From positions 1 through 64,000 of the forward strand of contig JAKADA010000010.1 of NCBI GenBank assembly GCA_021820975.1: a stretch of 64,000 nucleotides of DNA, read 5' to 3'. Under the pieces are notes generated by a model that saw only the letters and a list, made by a program, of their open reading frames with translations, was not told the DNA's origin and did no database searches. Shown one piece after another: positions 55,735 through 64,000 of the stretch; position 1 is the stretch's first letter; each line of letters starts with the position of its first letter. Position numbers and translations under genes: made by a program. This stretch comes from Bacillota bacterium. Lineage in GTDB: Bacteria; Bacillota; Bacilli; Alicyclobacillales; SLC66.

Positions 55735-56865
55735 CTACTGAGAATACACTCTTTTTACACGGTCCGATATGCGGCAAAGAAGTTCATACGTAATCGTATC
55801 AAGCTGTTGCGCTGCGTCGGTCAAAGAGAATCCAGAACCAACATCCCCTCCGTACAAAAGCGCTTTATCCCCAACTTGCACATCAGGGATATCGGTCACA
55901 AGCACCATCATCTGATCCATACAGACTCGCCCTACTATCGGCGCTTTTACACCGCGAATCGAGACAGATCCTACATTGGATAGACCGCGCGGCACACCGT
56001 CTGCATAGCCAATCGGAAGCGTGGCAATACGTTCCATTTTTGTCGCGATAAATGTGCGCCCATAGCTTACCGCCTCACCAGGTGCAATGCTATGCAACCG
56101 TACGATATGCGTCTCAAGTGACAACACGGGGCGCAAATCAACATCTTGGCCAAAATAGGGTGATGGATGGTAGCCATATAAACTGATGCCTGGACGAACC
56201 ATATCAAAGTGATAGCGCGCATCACGTAATAAACCAGCACTACTTGATGCGTGCAACACAGGAATTGCTATACCTTTTGCCTTGATTAAAGAAATCATGT
56301 CGATAAAACGTTGCCGTTGTCGTTCCGTCTCCGATAAAGCAAGATCACAAAGAGGCTCATCGGACGATGTAAAATGCGTATAAGCTCCGACCAAATCTAA
56401 CCACGGATCGTCATGAATCATCGTAAATAGAGCGACAGCTTCCTCATCGTCTTTTACGCCTAAACGGTTCATTCCTGTATCGATTTTTACGTGAACGCGA
56501 CAACGTTCACCGCGAGCTTTCGCAGCCTGGGACAAAGCGAAACAATCGGACAGCGTAAATACCGTCTGCATAATATGATGCGAAACAACCGCATCAGCAG
56601 CTTCAATCGGCAATGCGCCATACACTAAGATGTCTGTTGTAATACCAGCATCACGAAGTTGCACCGCTTCCTCGACGGTGGCAACAGCAAGCTGATCAGC
56701 TCCAACCTCAAGTACTTTTAGGCTGATCGCAACTGCTCCGTGTCCATAGGCGTTCGCTTTTACCGTCGCCATGAGCTTTACGTTAGGGGCCAAGCAAGAT
56801 TTCAATGCCCGTACATTATGTGCAAGACACGTAAGATCAATCTTGGCATAAGTCTCTCTCCACAC
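55735..56865 (-). CDS. alr: Alanine racemase
   Basis: A 376-residue PLP enzyme making D-alanine for peptidoglycan. The PLP lysine is Lys36 in ATVKANAYGHG. The N-terminal TIM-barrel entry is YAKIDLTCLAHNVR, and HVKIDTGMNRLGV and EAVSYGRTFIA follow, the last holding the catalytic Tyr. Complete. It lies between the YdcC-like lipoprotein and ndoAI, the Bacillus order. Confidence 0.96.
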   Translation of the reverse strand: MWRETYAKIDLTCLAHNVRALKSCLAPNVKLMATVKANAYGHGAVAISLKVLEVGADQLAVATVEEAVQLRDAGITTDILVYGALPIEAADAVVSHHIMQTVFTLSDCFALSQAAKARGERCRVHVKIDTGMNRLGVKDDEEAVALFTMIHDDPWLDLVGAYTHFTSSDEPLCDLALSETERQRQRFIDMISLIKAKGIAIPVLHASSSAGLLRDARYHFDMVRPGISLYGYHPSPYFGQDVDLRPVLSLETHIVRLHSIAPGEAVSYGRTFIATKMERIATLPIGYADGVPRGLSNVGSVSIRGVKAPIVGRVCMDQMMVLVTDIPDVQVGDKALLYGGDVGSGFSLTDAAQQLDTITYELLCRISDRVKRVYSQ

Positions 56866-56930
56866 GCCATATCACCTTTTACAAGGATACCATAAACTCA
56901 CGCCTGTGAAGGACGCAAAGTTTGCATTCC

Positions 56931-57923
56931 TTATTTTCCCATACTTTCGATAGTTGATGCAGCTACGCGAATCAAGTCGGACGTTGGCATACGCGTCATC
57001 ATCGTAAATTCAACACCACCATTGATCCAATATAATTGATTTAGAGACCCGCTTTTCGTCAATACTGCAGGAATAGCATACAATGTCACCATCGATCCTT
57101 GCCCTACATCGATCGCATTGGATGTGGGGCGATTTTCGATGAGCGTAAACGGTGACGATCCTTCATATCGAACAAATATGGATCCGTTTTGCTCTGTTTC
57201 ATCTAGGATCGAATCATTGCCAGGTACCCAAGTCGGTTCAATGACACCAAACGCCTGCTCGCCAGCTGAAACAGGCATTTCTACCGGTTGCAATGTCGTG
57301 GTTTGTTCTGGGGAAAAAGCATTCGGTGCAAAGGTAACCCCTTTTTGATAAGAAAGATAGTCCACTGTAATGATTGGCTGTTTTTCACGATCTAATAAAA
57401 TGACTTGTTTGGGTGCATACGTCGAACTGTCAAGCACAATTTTTTGGGCATTGACTAAGGGGATTTGTGGATCACCCGCCATCGTAAAGGTCACCAAATT
57501 CTCCCGATTGCTATACACGGGATTGTCAGTCGCTACAATTTTACTAAGCAAGGTATGGTACAGATAAAGTTGCCCCTGCTTCTCTGCCCAGTCTCCTTGA
57601 AATTTGATCACTTTTTTTGTATTCGGACTGATGATGTATATGCCGCGAGCGTTGTGCAAAATGATCTGCGAAATCTCTTTATTTTCATTACCGAGTGCGA
57701 TGCGATAGCGATCAGGTGCCTGAAACCAAGTCTCCACATAGTACTTCTCAATGCTTCCAGGCAAGTGCACCGTCATATAGGCGGTCGTTTTATAACTCGT
57801 CAGGTTACTTTGCACATTTTGCAATTGTTGTACGACTTGTGTGACACTGGGTTGTCCGCAACCAGCTAAAGTGAGCCCAAGGGCTAAGGTGAGAACAAAC
57901 GCAATAAGGTGAGTTTTACGCAC
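56931..57923 (-). CDS. Sporulation-linked LolA-like lipoprotein (YdcC-like)
   Basis: A lipoprotein of about 330 residues. I place the start at the GTG at 57923, 6 nt after AGGAGTG. The signal then ends in the lipobox LAGC with Cys22. The body (QLQNVQSNLTSYKTTAYMTV, then EKYYVETWFQAPDRYRIAL) follows the LolA-like fold of Bacillus YdcC, and LVTFTMAGDPQIP is a family match. In B. subtilis ydcC sits just before alr and is sporulation-linked, as here. A longer in-frame ORF upstream would push the lipobox inside and is unlikely. Confidence 0.85.
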   Translation of the reverse strand: MRKTHLIAFVLTLALGLTLAGCGQPSVTQVVQQLQNVQSNLTSYKTTAYMTVHLPGSIEKYYVETWFQAPDRYRIALGNENKEISQIILHNARGIYIISPNTKKVIKFQGDWAEKQGQLYLYHTLLSKIVATDNPVYSNRENLVTFTMAGDPQIPLVNAQKIVLDSSTYAPKQVILLDREKQPIITVDYLSYQKGVTFAPNAFSPEQTTTLQPVEMPVSAGEQAFGVIEPTWVPGNDSILDETEQNGSIFVRYEGSSPFTLIENRPTSNAIDVGQGSMVTLYAIPAVLTKSGSLNQLYWINGGVEFTMMTRMPTSDLIRVAASTIESMGK

Positions 57924-58000
57924 AAGATCACTCCTCTTGGTCGATAGCCGTCGAACGTCGATGGATCTTGTTGTCAATTACCCGGGAAATGTGTCGACAG

Positions 58001-59554
58001 CTACAGCGGTACCTTTTGATCACGCAATTGATGAAATGCTTTCCCAACCCACGCCAATATATCCGAAGCCATCAAGGACTCTTCACTCTGTGTCTGCTGA
58101 ATAACTAGATCTGCACTCAGGCCATGGAGGTAGACGGCTACGCACACGGCTTGCCATAGCACATCGCTATTGGCAATAAGTCCCGCAATCATACCTGCAA
58201 GCACATCACCTGTACCTCCTGTTGCCAATCCACTATTGCCCGTGGAATTAATCCATGACTGACGATCAGGCAAAGCAATCACCGTACCGGCGCCTTTTAG
58301 TACAACAATCACATTGTTTTTTTGTGCAAAGTCCGTTGCAAAAACCACGCGATTTCTTTGTACATCGGCTGTATCAAGCCCTAAAAGTCGACCAAATTCT
58401 TTTGGATGTGGTGTGATGATGGTGGCCTCTTTCCGTCGCGCAAAAAACGCTGTACCGCGATCAGGCATAGCGGATAAAGCATGTAAAAAATCCGCATCAA
58501 GGACCAATGGAATGGCTAGATCAGCAAAGGACAAGAAAGCTTCAGGGTGTTCCCTTGCAAGATCGATCACACCTTGGCCAATGCCTGGCCCGCATAAACC
58601 AACAGCCGTTTTGCGAAGCTGATCTACTATTGCCTGCACAAAAGGTATCGTATGGCTAACTTCATGTATCGGAACTTGCACCACTTCAGGCGCAATGAAC
58701 GTCATGAGGCTTTGCACAGCCATTTCTGCCGCCAACAACCGAACTAATCCTGCTCCCGTCTTATACGCTCCTAATGAAGCAAAAAAAGCTGCTCCATACA
58801 TCCCTTCGCTGCCTGCAAAGACACCTATCGTCTTGTACGACCCTTTGTGGCTATCTTGCGCGCGTACAGGAAGAAACGAAGATGCATCTTCTTTTGTTAG
58901 CAAATGGCATGTTGCCTTAAAACTACGTGCTAGACTCTCCGGCATGGAAAGTCCAACCTGCACGATTCGTCCACTGTGTACATGTCCTTTGTGCTGATAA
59001 TGACCAATCTTAAGAAACCCCATCGCTACGGTAACCGTGGCCAGCACGGCATCTTGATCAGCTTCCCCAGTTGATGCATTGACACCTGTTGGCACATCAA
59101 TGCTTACAACCAATTTTTGCGCCTCTCGTATTGCTACGGTCCAGGTTCGTAATTCATCACGCAAGTTTGCGACTGCACCTGTCCCTAGCAATGCATCGAT
59201 GATCACGTCAGCATCCGATAAACTGTCTTTCGTTTTAGCTACGTATCCGCCGAAAACTTCATAAGACTTGAGTTGTGCTTGGCACAGCGGTGAACACAAA
59301 GTAGGTTCATAAGCCATATACACAACCACTTTTCGTCCGTATGAAAGCAAATGGCGTGCCGCTACCAAACCATCTGCGCCGTTATGTCCCTTGCCCACAA
59401 CGACTGCAAACGTGTGGTTTTCCCCGGCGATTCGTATCGCCTCCTTAGCTACCGCAACTCCTGCTACTTCCATGAGTGCTAACGCACTAACTTGTGCGTG
59501 TTCGATGGTATACGCATCCACCTGTTGCATTTGCTTACTCGTAAGAAGCAACAA
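58001..59554 (-). CDS. nnr: Bifunctional NAD(P)HX epimerase/dehydratase
   Basis: An enzyme of about 517 residues that repairs hydrated NAD(P)H. The N-terminal epimerase (YjeF_N, about 1-205) has VVVGKGHNGADGLVAARHL and DVIIDALLGTG. The C-terminal ADP-dependent dehydratase (about 225-510) has ATIITPHPKEFGRLLGL and STGNSGLATGGTGDVLAGMIAGL. The start is probably the TTG at 59554, 6 nt after GGAGGG; the ATG at 59599 lacks a ribosome site. First of the nnr, YdcC-like, alr, ndoAI, ndoA series; acpS, often at its head, is not seen. Confidence 0.93.
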   Translation of the reverse strand: MLLLTSKQMQQVDAYTIEHAQVSALALMEVAGVAVAKEAIRIAGENHTFAVVVGKGHNGADGLVAARHLLSYGRKVVVYMAYEPTLCSPLCQAQLKSYEVFGGYVAKTKDSLSDADVIIDALLGTGAVANLRDELRTWTVAIREAQKLVVSIDVPTGVNASTGEADQDAVLATVTVAMGFLKIGHYQHKGHVHSGRIVQVGLSMPESLARSFKATCHLLTKEDASSFLPVRAQDSHKGSYKTIGVFAGSEGMYGAAFFASLGAYKTGAGLVRLLAAEMAVQSLMTFIAPEVVQVPIHEVSHTIPFVQAIVDQLRKTAVGLCGPGIGQGVIDLAREHPEAFLSFADLAIPLVLDADFLHALSAMPDRGTAFFARRKEATIITPHPKEFGRLLGLDTADVQRNRVVFATDFAQKNNVIVVLKGAGTVIALPDRQSWINSTGNSGLATGGTGDVLAGMIAGLIANSDVLWQAVCVAVYLHGLSADLVIQQTQSEESLMASDILAWVGKAFHQLRDQKVPL

Positions 59555-59626
59555 CCTAATCCCTCCGGACGTTACTGATATATTCATCCTTTTGTACAAG
59601 TATGCCGCCTGTCCTTATATGCACAT

Positions 59627-59649
59627 AGGCACCCTTAGAAAGGGTGCCT
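59627..59649. terminator. Hairpin between the LCP gene and nnr
   Basis: AGGCACCCTT and AAGGGTGCCT pair perfectly around a 3-base loop, 26 bp after the LCP gene stop. There is no T-tract on the minus strand, so this may be a weak or factor-assisted terminator. Confidence 0.5.
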
Positions 59650-59675
59650 GAATCCTAGTTTTATGGTATGGAATT

Positions 59676-60956
59676 TTATGGAGCGTAAACCACCACAGCA
59701 CCCGCTGATGTGCCTTCCTGTACAACTGAGTTGCCCGTACCTAAAGCGCGACCAACCTGTAACCCCCAAGCCATATCACCTGGTGGATAATTAATCTGCG
59801 CAGGATAGGTGCCACCGCTTCCCATCCATGTCACAGGAAATCCATCTGCTTTAAGCTGATTGGCGGTTGACTGTGATCCATAAAACTGCACAGGGATGGT
59901 AGATGGATCAGGCAGCGGAATTCCTGTGCTTGATCCGGTCGACCCATACGGCTTGAGTAATTTGGCCACTTTGCTTGGATCCATAATGTCGTAAAAAGCA
60001 CCCGTGATGTAATTTTCCTGATTGAGGCCAGGTGCCGGAGCACTCGCTACCATCATAGAATCCTTCACACTGCCGATATTGATATGCACCATTTTAGCAC
60101 CATGGACCACTTCAGCTGCTCGAATGAGGTCTTGTAAGGACATGTCTGTCGCTACATCCTTCATCCATGTGGAGATAAGTCCTGGCAGATTTGCCAGATC
60201 ATTTTTTGAATGAAGAAGTTTCGCTTGCAAGGCGGTTAAGAGTTGCCCCTGAGCATCATCACGCTGAAAATCATTGACTTGATAAACACTTGCCGTATTC
60301 TGACGCACACGAATGAATTGCAAAGCCATCTTACCATTCATGTTATACCAACCTTTAAAGAAGTTAGCACCACTGTGCGCAGGGTCATAGATGCGGCCTG
60401 GCACATAGATGCGTACCCCGCCAATAGCATTAATGGCATCAGAAAACCCTTGAAAGTCAGTCACTACCCAATGATCAATATGCATCCCCGTAAACTGCTC
60501 TACAGCTTTGACTGTCAATTGAGCTGCCTGATTAGGTTGCATCTGTGCACCAATATAGAAAAATGTCTTAAGTTTCGGTATCGGATTGTTATATTGAGGC
60601 ATTGCAAATAATGTATCGCGCGGAATAGAGATCAATACCACCTGATGTTTGGCAGGGTCAAGGTGAGCAATCATCATAATATCTGCTTGTCCACCACCAC
60701 CTGCAATGCTTAATGGGCCTGTAGGTGTTCTCGCATTATTACCAATCAAAAGGATGTTTTCTGGCTGGCTTAGTTTTCCAACAAGGGCGTTGGTCAATCC
60801 AGCAATGCCACCGCCACCTTTTGCTGCAAGCATCGCAAAGCTGATACCAACGCCAAGAACGATGGCACCCAATGCCGCCACAGATATGAGAAGTCTCCTT
60901 TTCGCTTTATTGCTCTTTTTCTTTTGTGATGTAGCAGGTACAACTTGCTTTTTCAT
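59676..60956 (-). CDS. LytR-CpsA-Psr (LCP) family protein
   Basis: A 426-residue membrane-anchored enzyme of the LCP family, which ligates teichoic acid or polysaccharide to peptidoglycan. A Lys-rich N-terminus with one membrane helix (about 22-46) is followed by the catalytic domain with QADIMMIAHLDPAKHQVVLISIPRDTLF (Asp-Arg pocket) and GGVRIYVPG. Its signature QFIRVRQNTASVYQVNDFQRDDAQGQLLTAL binds the lipid pyrophosphate. The C-terminus adds a LytR_C-like domain. Start ATG at 60956 has AGAGGTAG upstream. Confidence 0.93.
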   Translation of the reverse strand: MKKQVVPATSQKKKSNKAKRRLLISVAALGAIVLGVGISFAMLAAKGGGGIAGLTNALVGKLSQPENILLIGNNARTPTGPLSIAGGGGQADIMMIAHLDPAKHQVVLISIPRDTLFAMPQYNNPIPKLKTFFYIGAQMQPNQAAQLTVKAVEQFTGMHIDHWVVTDFQGFSDAINAIGGVRIYVPGRIYDPAHSGANFFKGWYNMNGKMALQFIRVRQNTASVYQVNDFQRDDAQGQLLTALQAKLLHSKNDLANLPGLISTWMKDVATDMSLQDLIRAAEVVHGAKMVHINIGSVKDSMMVASAPAPGLNQENYITGAFYDIMDPSKVAKLLKPYGSTGSSTGIPLPDPSTIPVQFYGSQSTANQLKADGFPVTWMGSGGTYPAQINYPPGDMAWGLQVGRALGTGNSVVQEGTSAGAVVVYAP

Positions 60957-61064
60957 GCATCTACCTCTCAATCCATAAAAATTTCTCCGCAGAGTTAGAC
61001 TCATTCGGGGATTATGGCACAAATACTAGATTCCGTAAAGTGTGCGTTGTACATGGTACCAAAA

Positions 61065-61760
61065 TCACCTTGCGTTTTGCTTGCGATAAGCAATCGGATC
61101 TTGCACGCCAGCTTGCCGAAACCCTTCTAAACGCAAACGGCAACTATCACATTCACCACAGGCTTCTTCTTCACCTTGATAGCATGACGTCGTCAATTCG
61201 TATGGTACACCTAAGCTCGTTCCAAGTCGTACGATATCAGCTTTTGACAAATGTAAAAGTGGCGTTTCAATTGTCATAGGCAACCCCTCAACACCAACTT
61301 TTGTACCAAGTTTGGCTACCTGTTGAAAAGCTTCGATAAACTCTGGTCGACAATCAGGATAACCACTATAATCCAAGGCATTTACACCAATGTAGATAGC
61401 GGAAGCTTGTACGGTTTCTGCATAGGCTGTTGCAATCGACAAAAAAATCAGATTGCGGCCAGGCACATACGTTATGGGAATTTCTCCTTCTTGTACACCT
61501 CTCGTTGGCACGTCGTAAAGGTCCTCTGTCAGCGCGCTTTTTCCAATATCTTTTAAGAAAGGAAGTCTAGCAATCCGATGTTCTTTCACTTTGTAGTGTT
61601 GCGCTACCTTTTTAGCCGCCTCAATCTCTACACGATGACGTTGCCCATAGTCAAATGTCAACGCATACACATCATAGGAAGCATCCGCAGCAACACCAAG
61701 GCATGTTGTACTATCCAATCCACCACTTAAAATGACGACTGCTTTTTTGCGTTCTTGCAT
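61065..61760 (-). CDS. queC: 7-cyano-7-deazaguanine synthase
   Basis: A 231-residue ATP-dependent enzyme making preQ0, the base of queuosine. N-terminal ATP loop VVILSGGLDSTTCLGVA, the conserved TYVPGRNLIFLSIATAYAE and a zinc site from the C-terminal cysteines in TSCYQGEEEACGECDSCRLR. Last of queD-queE-queC. Confidence 0.96.
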   Translation of the reverse strand: MQERKKAVVILSGGLDSTTCLGVAADASYDVYALTFDYGQRHRVEIEAAKKVAQHYKVKEHRIARLPFLKDIGKSALTEDLYDVPTRGVQEGEIPITYVPGRNLIFLSIATAYAETVQASAIYIGVNALDYSGYPDCRPEFIEAFQQVAKLGTKVGVEGLPMTIETPLLHLSKADIVRLGTSLGVPYELTTSCYQGEEEACGECDSCRLRLEGFRQAGVQDPIAYRKQNAR

Positions 61761-61796
61761 ACATAACCTCTCCTTGTGCTTTAACCCATTTGCCGA

Positions 61797-62510
61797 TCAA
61801 ACACCACGCTTTTGCGGATCCCATATCACTTTATGAATTTGCAAACTTAACTTGGCTTGCGGTAATGGTTTTGCGAGCATCTTTTGCACCAAAATTTGGG
61901 GTTCCATCGATTCCCACACCGGGCTAAATAGTATCACAGACGCTGGCTTGTACACTTGAAGGACATGGCAAGCCAAATTAAAATCGTCGTCATCAGCCAC
62001 CACAAACTTGAGTTCATCTTGGGGCCGCAAAACTTCAAGATTGGGCAAATGCATTTGATGCGACTCACCCGATGATAAAAGTTTATAGTCCATGATATAA
62101 CGAATCTTAGGTGATGTCAGTGCACGTAAAAACGGATGCAACGGTATAGAACCAGCCGTTTCGACATGAATATCGACAAGACTATCAAGCTTTGCCAACT
62201 CTTGCAATAGCAATGCGGATCGATCGCCATGCAAGAGTGGCTCGCCACCTGTTAAACAGACGTGTGCCGAAGAAAATTGTTTCACTTTTTCACAAATTTC
62301 TTTGATCGTCATCACATCAGCCGCTTGAAACGGTGGATAACTGTACGTCGTATCGCACCATGAGCAGCGCAAAGGGCATCCAAACAAACGAATAAAAACC
62401 GTTGGATAACCCGCCTTGGTGCCTTCCCCTTCCACCGTTTCAAAAATCTCAACAAGTGGTAATGTTACGGTATCGGGAGTCATATGTGACAATTCGATTC
62501 GATCACTCAT
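61797..62510 (-). CDS. queE: 7-carboxy-7-deazaguanine synthase (radical SAM)
   Basis: A radical SAM enzyme of 237 residues that ring-contracts carboxytetrahydropterin. FETVEGEGTKAGYPTVFIRLFGCPLRCSWCDTTYSY gives the CxxxCxxC iron-sulphur motif, and HVCLTGGEPLLH the SAM-binding GGE. The ATG at 62510 overlaps the queD stop (ATGA) and has GAGAGGCG before it. Confidence 0.95.
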   Translation of the reverse strand: MSDRIELSHMTPDTVTLPLVEIFETVEGEGTKAGYPTVFIRLFGCPLRCSWCDTTYSYPPFQAADVMTIKEICEKVKQFSSAHVCLTGGEPLLHGDRSALLLQELAKLDSLVDIHVETAGSIPLHPFLRALTSPKIRYIMDYKLLSSGESHQMHLPNLEVLRPQDELKFVVADDDDFNLACHVLQVYKPASVILFSPVWESMEPQILVQKMLAKPLPQAKLSLQIHKVIWDPQKRGV

Positions 62511-62968
62511 GTCATCATCGCCTCTCGAGTAAGCTCCACGGACGATGTTGGGGTCTCCCAAAGAATCAAACGTTCCAATTGTGCAACATTTTCTTGCGCA
62601 GTCAGGGCCGCATCGATTTGTTCATACATCCACACAATCATGTTTTCTGCTGTTGTATTCATCGGTGGCAAAACACGATTCAGATAATGATGATCTAACT
62701 TTTGCACCACATGTTCTTGAACGATCTGTTTAATAACACCAAAATCCAAGCCAAGTCCAATTGCATTGGGACGAGCACGCACAGAAACTTGTAATCGATA
62801 GGTGTGCCCATGAAGCTCATGACATTTCCCATTGTAAGCATGCAGATGATGTGCTGCGTCAAACGTAAATTCTTTTGTAATTAACACCATTTTTGTGTGA
62901 TAACGAAGTTGCTCTGTTGTGATATCCGTCCCCAGTTGTTGTAACTGCACAGGTAATTCATAAGCCAT
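62507..62968 (-). CDS. queD: 6-carboxytetrahydropterin synthase
   Basis: A 153-residue zinc enzyme of the PTPS fold. FTFDAAHHLHAYNGKCHELHGHTYRLQV carries the three zinc His ligands and the catalytic Cys, and LDHHYLN the catalytic His. The ATG at 62968 follows AGGAGTGG; a longer frame to 63031 is not used. First step after GTP cyclohydrolase. No preQ1 riboswitch was recognised upstream. Confidence 0.95.
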   Translation of the reverse strand: MAYELPVQLQQLGTDITTEQLRYHTKMVLITKEFTFDAAHHLHAYNGKCHELHGHTYRLQVSVRARPNAIGLGLDFGVIKQIVQEHVVQKLDHHYLNRVLPPMNTTAENMIVWMYEQIDAALTAQENVAQLERLILWETPTSSVELTREAMMT

Positions 62969-63000
62969 ATAACCACTCCTATCCACAACGCATGGTATCA

Positions 63001-63034
63001 CAAAAACAAGCCATGGGCATCTAGAGCCCACGGC
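63001..63034 (-). terminator. Terminator of the cytochrome c gene
   Basis: On the minus strand GCCGTGGGC pairs with GCCCATGGC (one G-U) around a 7-base loop, then TTGTTTTTG. It lies between the cytochrome gene and queD. Confidence 0.82.
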
Positions 63035-63072
63035 CTCACTGAAAAAGATACGTCGTCGTTACGTGTGTCGCC

Positions 63073-63597
63073 TTACTTTTGCGTTTGTTTAGCCAGCCAA
63101 GCAGCCACCTGCTGTACCTGACTCGGATCTGATAAACCGCCACTTGGCGGCATGATACCTTTGCCTTGCGTAATAAAAGACTGCAATTGCGTAGCCGATG
63201 CTACATTACCAATCCCCAGCAAAGACGGACCAACTGAACCCTGCAAATTTTGCCCATGACAGCCAGAGCACGTGTTTTGAAAAATCGTATATCCTGTCGC
63301 AGAAACATCCATCACTTTGGTGTCACTCGGATGCTGCGTAGGAAACGGTAAACCAGACGCGCTTTGTGAACCTTGCGACGAACTGCTACCGCCACTGCTG
63401 CTACTGCTGCCACTTGTGCTACTACTGCCAGAGCTTCCTTGATACATACCGACAGCCGGGAGCTTTTTCATATTTTCATGCGTCATCGAGTTTGGCAATG
63501 TAAAGATACCCGCAATCCAGAGTCCCACACCGACGACCGCACCCAGAGAAACGATGAAAACTCCGGTCCCAGATAGTTGCGGTTCTTTTCGTTTCAC
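63073..63597 (-). CDS. Membrane-anchored cytochrome c
   Basis: A protein of about 174 residues: one N-terminal anchor helix (FIVSLGAVVGVGLWIAGIFT), an external linker of about 30 residues made almost only of Ser and Gly, then a single-heme class I cytochrome c. The heme site is CSGCH (first Cys at residue 110 counted from this start), and the axial Met lies in GIMPPSGG. It would carry electrons outside the membrane, perhaps to an oxidase. The start GTG at 63597 has GGGGAGG 9 nt before; ATG at 63615 lacks a ribosome site. Confidence 0.9.
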   Translation of the reverse strand: MKRKEPQLSGTGVFIVSLGAVVGVGLWIAGIFTLPNSMTHENMKKLPAVGMYQGSSGSSSTSGSSSSSGGSSSSQGSQSASGLPFPTQHPSDTKVMDVSATGYTIFQNTCSGCHGQNLQGSVGPSLLGIGNVASATQLQSFITQGKGIMPPSGGLSDPSQVQQVAAWLAKQTQK

Positions 63598-63723
63598 GAA
63601 TACTTTCCTCCCCATGCAACCACACTTCGGTAAAATTATAATTCGCTAGGAGGACATGGATCAATCATTTCAGGGCCATACTCGCGAACATTGTCTGAAC
63701 TTCACGGGAAAATAAGGGTCTGC

Positions 63724-64000
63724 TTACTGTGCGCCCATTGCCGTTCCAGCACTAGCACTAGCTGAAAAAAGTTGTTGTCCTTCATTATACGCCGTCGCCA
63801 AACGAACGATCGCTAATGCCGCATCCGCTATCGTGACATGCCCATTTGGCATGAATTTGCCATTTACAAGAGGTAACATGCCCAAAGCATAGGCGATTGC
63901 ATCACCTGCAATTTGGTTCTTAGCAATACTTGCGGCATCTTTTGAAGGTAACGTAAAAATCTCAGCATGGTTCATTACACCAGCATAACCTAACGCTCTC
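63724..64000 (-). CDS. S-layer homology domain protein, C-terminal part
   Basis: The frame is open past the right edge, so only the last 91 residues are seen. ALGYAGVMNHAEIFTLPSKDAASIAKNQIAGDAIAYALGMLPLVNGKFMPNGHVTIADAALAIVRLATAYNEG has the SLH pattern (a conserved G-x-F-x-P turn, then T-x-x-x-A-A helix). SLH domains anchor surface proteins to cell-wall polymers. The rest of the gene lies outside the window. Confidence 0.75.
   Translation of the reverse strand, partial: RALGYAGVMNHAEIFTLPSKDAASIAKNQIAGDAIAYALGMLPLVNGKFMPNGHVTIADAALAIVRLATAYNEGQQLFSASASAGTAMGAQ

Noticed and set aside
57924-57977. Longer N-terminus of the YdcC-like lipoprotein
   Set aside because: It would bury the signal peptide and lipobox; the GTG at 57923 has a ribosome site and places them correctly.
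62969-63072. preQ1 riboswitch before queD
   Set aside because: The gap holds the upstream gene's terminator and a short leader; no preQ1-I aptamer pattern was found.

Overview
The window looks like a Gram-positive bacterium of the Bacillota (Bacilli). Neighbourhoods familiar from Bacillus recur: nnr, a YdcC-like lipoprotein, alr, ndoAI and ndoA; thiL, tsaE, tsaB, rimI and tsaD facing a YdiF-type ABC-F gene; groESL under a CIRCE operator; cydABDC; and small DUF2922/DUF1659/DUF1450 proteins. A LytR-CpsA-Psr cell-wall enzyme and an S-layer-homology protein fit a single-membrane envelope. GC content looks moderate. I cannot name the genus from sequence alone; an Alicyclobacillaceae-like relative is a guess.

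Layout. 1-11.7 kb: an edge-truncated peptide-binding lipoprotein-like protein, a Y-family polymerase, a GT-C-like membrane protein, sbcDC, small membrane proteins, a truncated SRPBCC remnant and two SDR oxidoreductases. 11.8-22.8 kb: a complete type I-C CRISPR-Cas locus, all on the minus strand, in the order cas3-cas5c-cas8c(+internal cas11c)-cas7-cas4-cas1-cas2-leader-array. The array has 47 intact 32-bp repeats, one decayed terminal repeat and 47 spacers. 23-35.3 kb: a TipA/Mta-like MerR regulator with its own 19-bp-spacer promoter, groESL, trpS, tatAC next to molybdenum-cofactor genes, a diguanylate cyclase, folate salvage, a PAP2 phosphatase and an ABC-F ATPase.

35.3-47.4 kb: a DnaA-box cluster lying inside two facing terminators, the tsa tRNA-modification operon with thiL, an ECF sigma/anti-sigma pair with a likely autoregulatory promoter, and cydABDC encoding a bd-type quinol oxidase plus its ABC assembly transporter. 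47.4-64 kb: a large HAMP-PAS-GAF-PAS-GGDEF-EAL protein, a MOP-family flippase, a class I amidotransferase, a metal/metalloid-type permease behind a perfect palindrome, the NdoA toxin module with alr, the LCP enzyme, queD-queE-queC (preQ0 synthesis), an anchored cytochrome c and the edge-truncated SLH protein.

The CRISPR array gives the most interesting signal. Two neighbouring spacers (13710-13743 and 13776-13809) have homologues among two newer neighbouring spacers (14106-14138 and 14171-14207), taken from the opposite strand. They differ by codon-like substitutions and one 3-nt indel, so they look like samples of two variants of the same invading protein genes. Two further spacers are present twice. 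Other points are an apparent ATT start codon for cas1, an internal cas11c start with its own Shine-Dalgarno, and DnaA boxes built into terminator hairpins between the ABC-F gene and tsaD.
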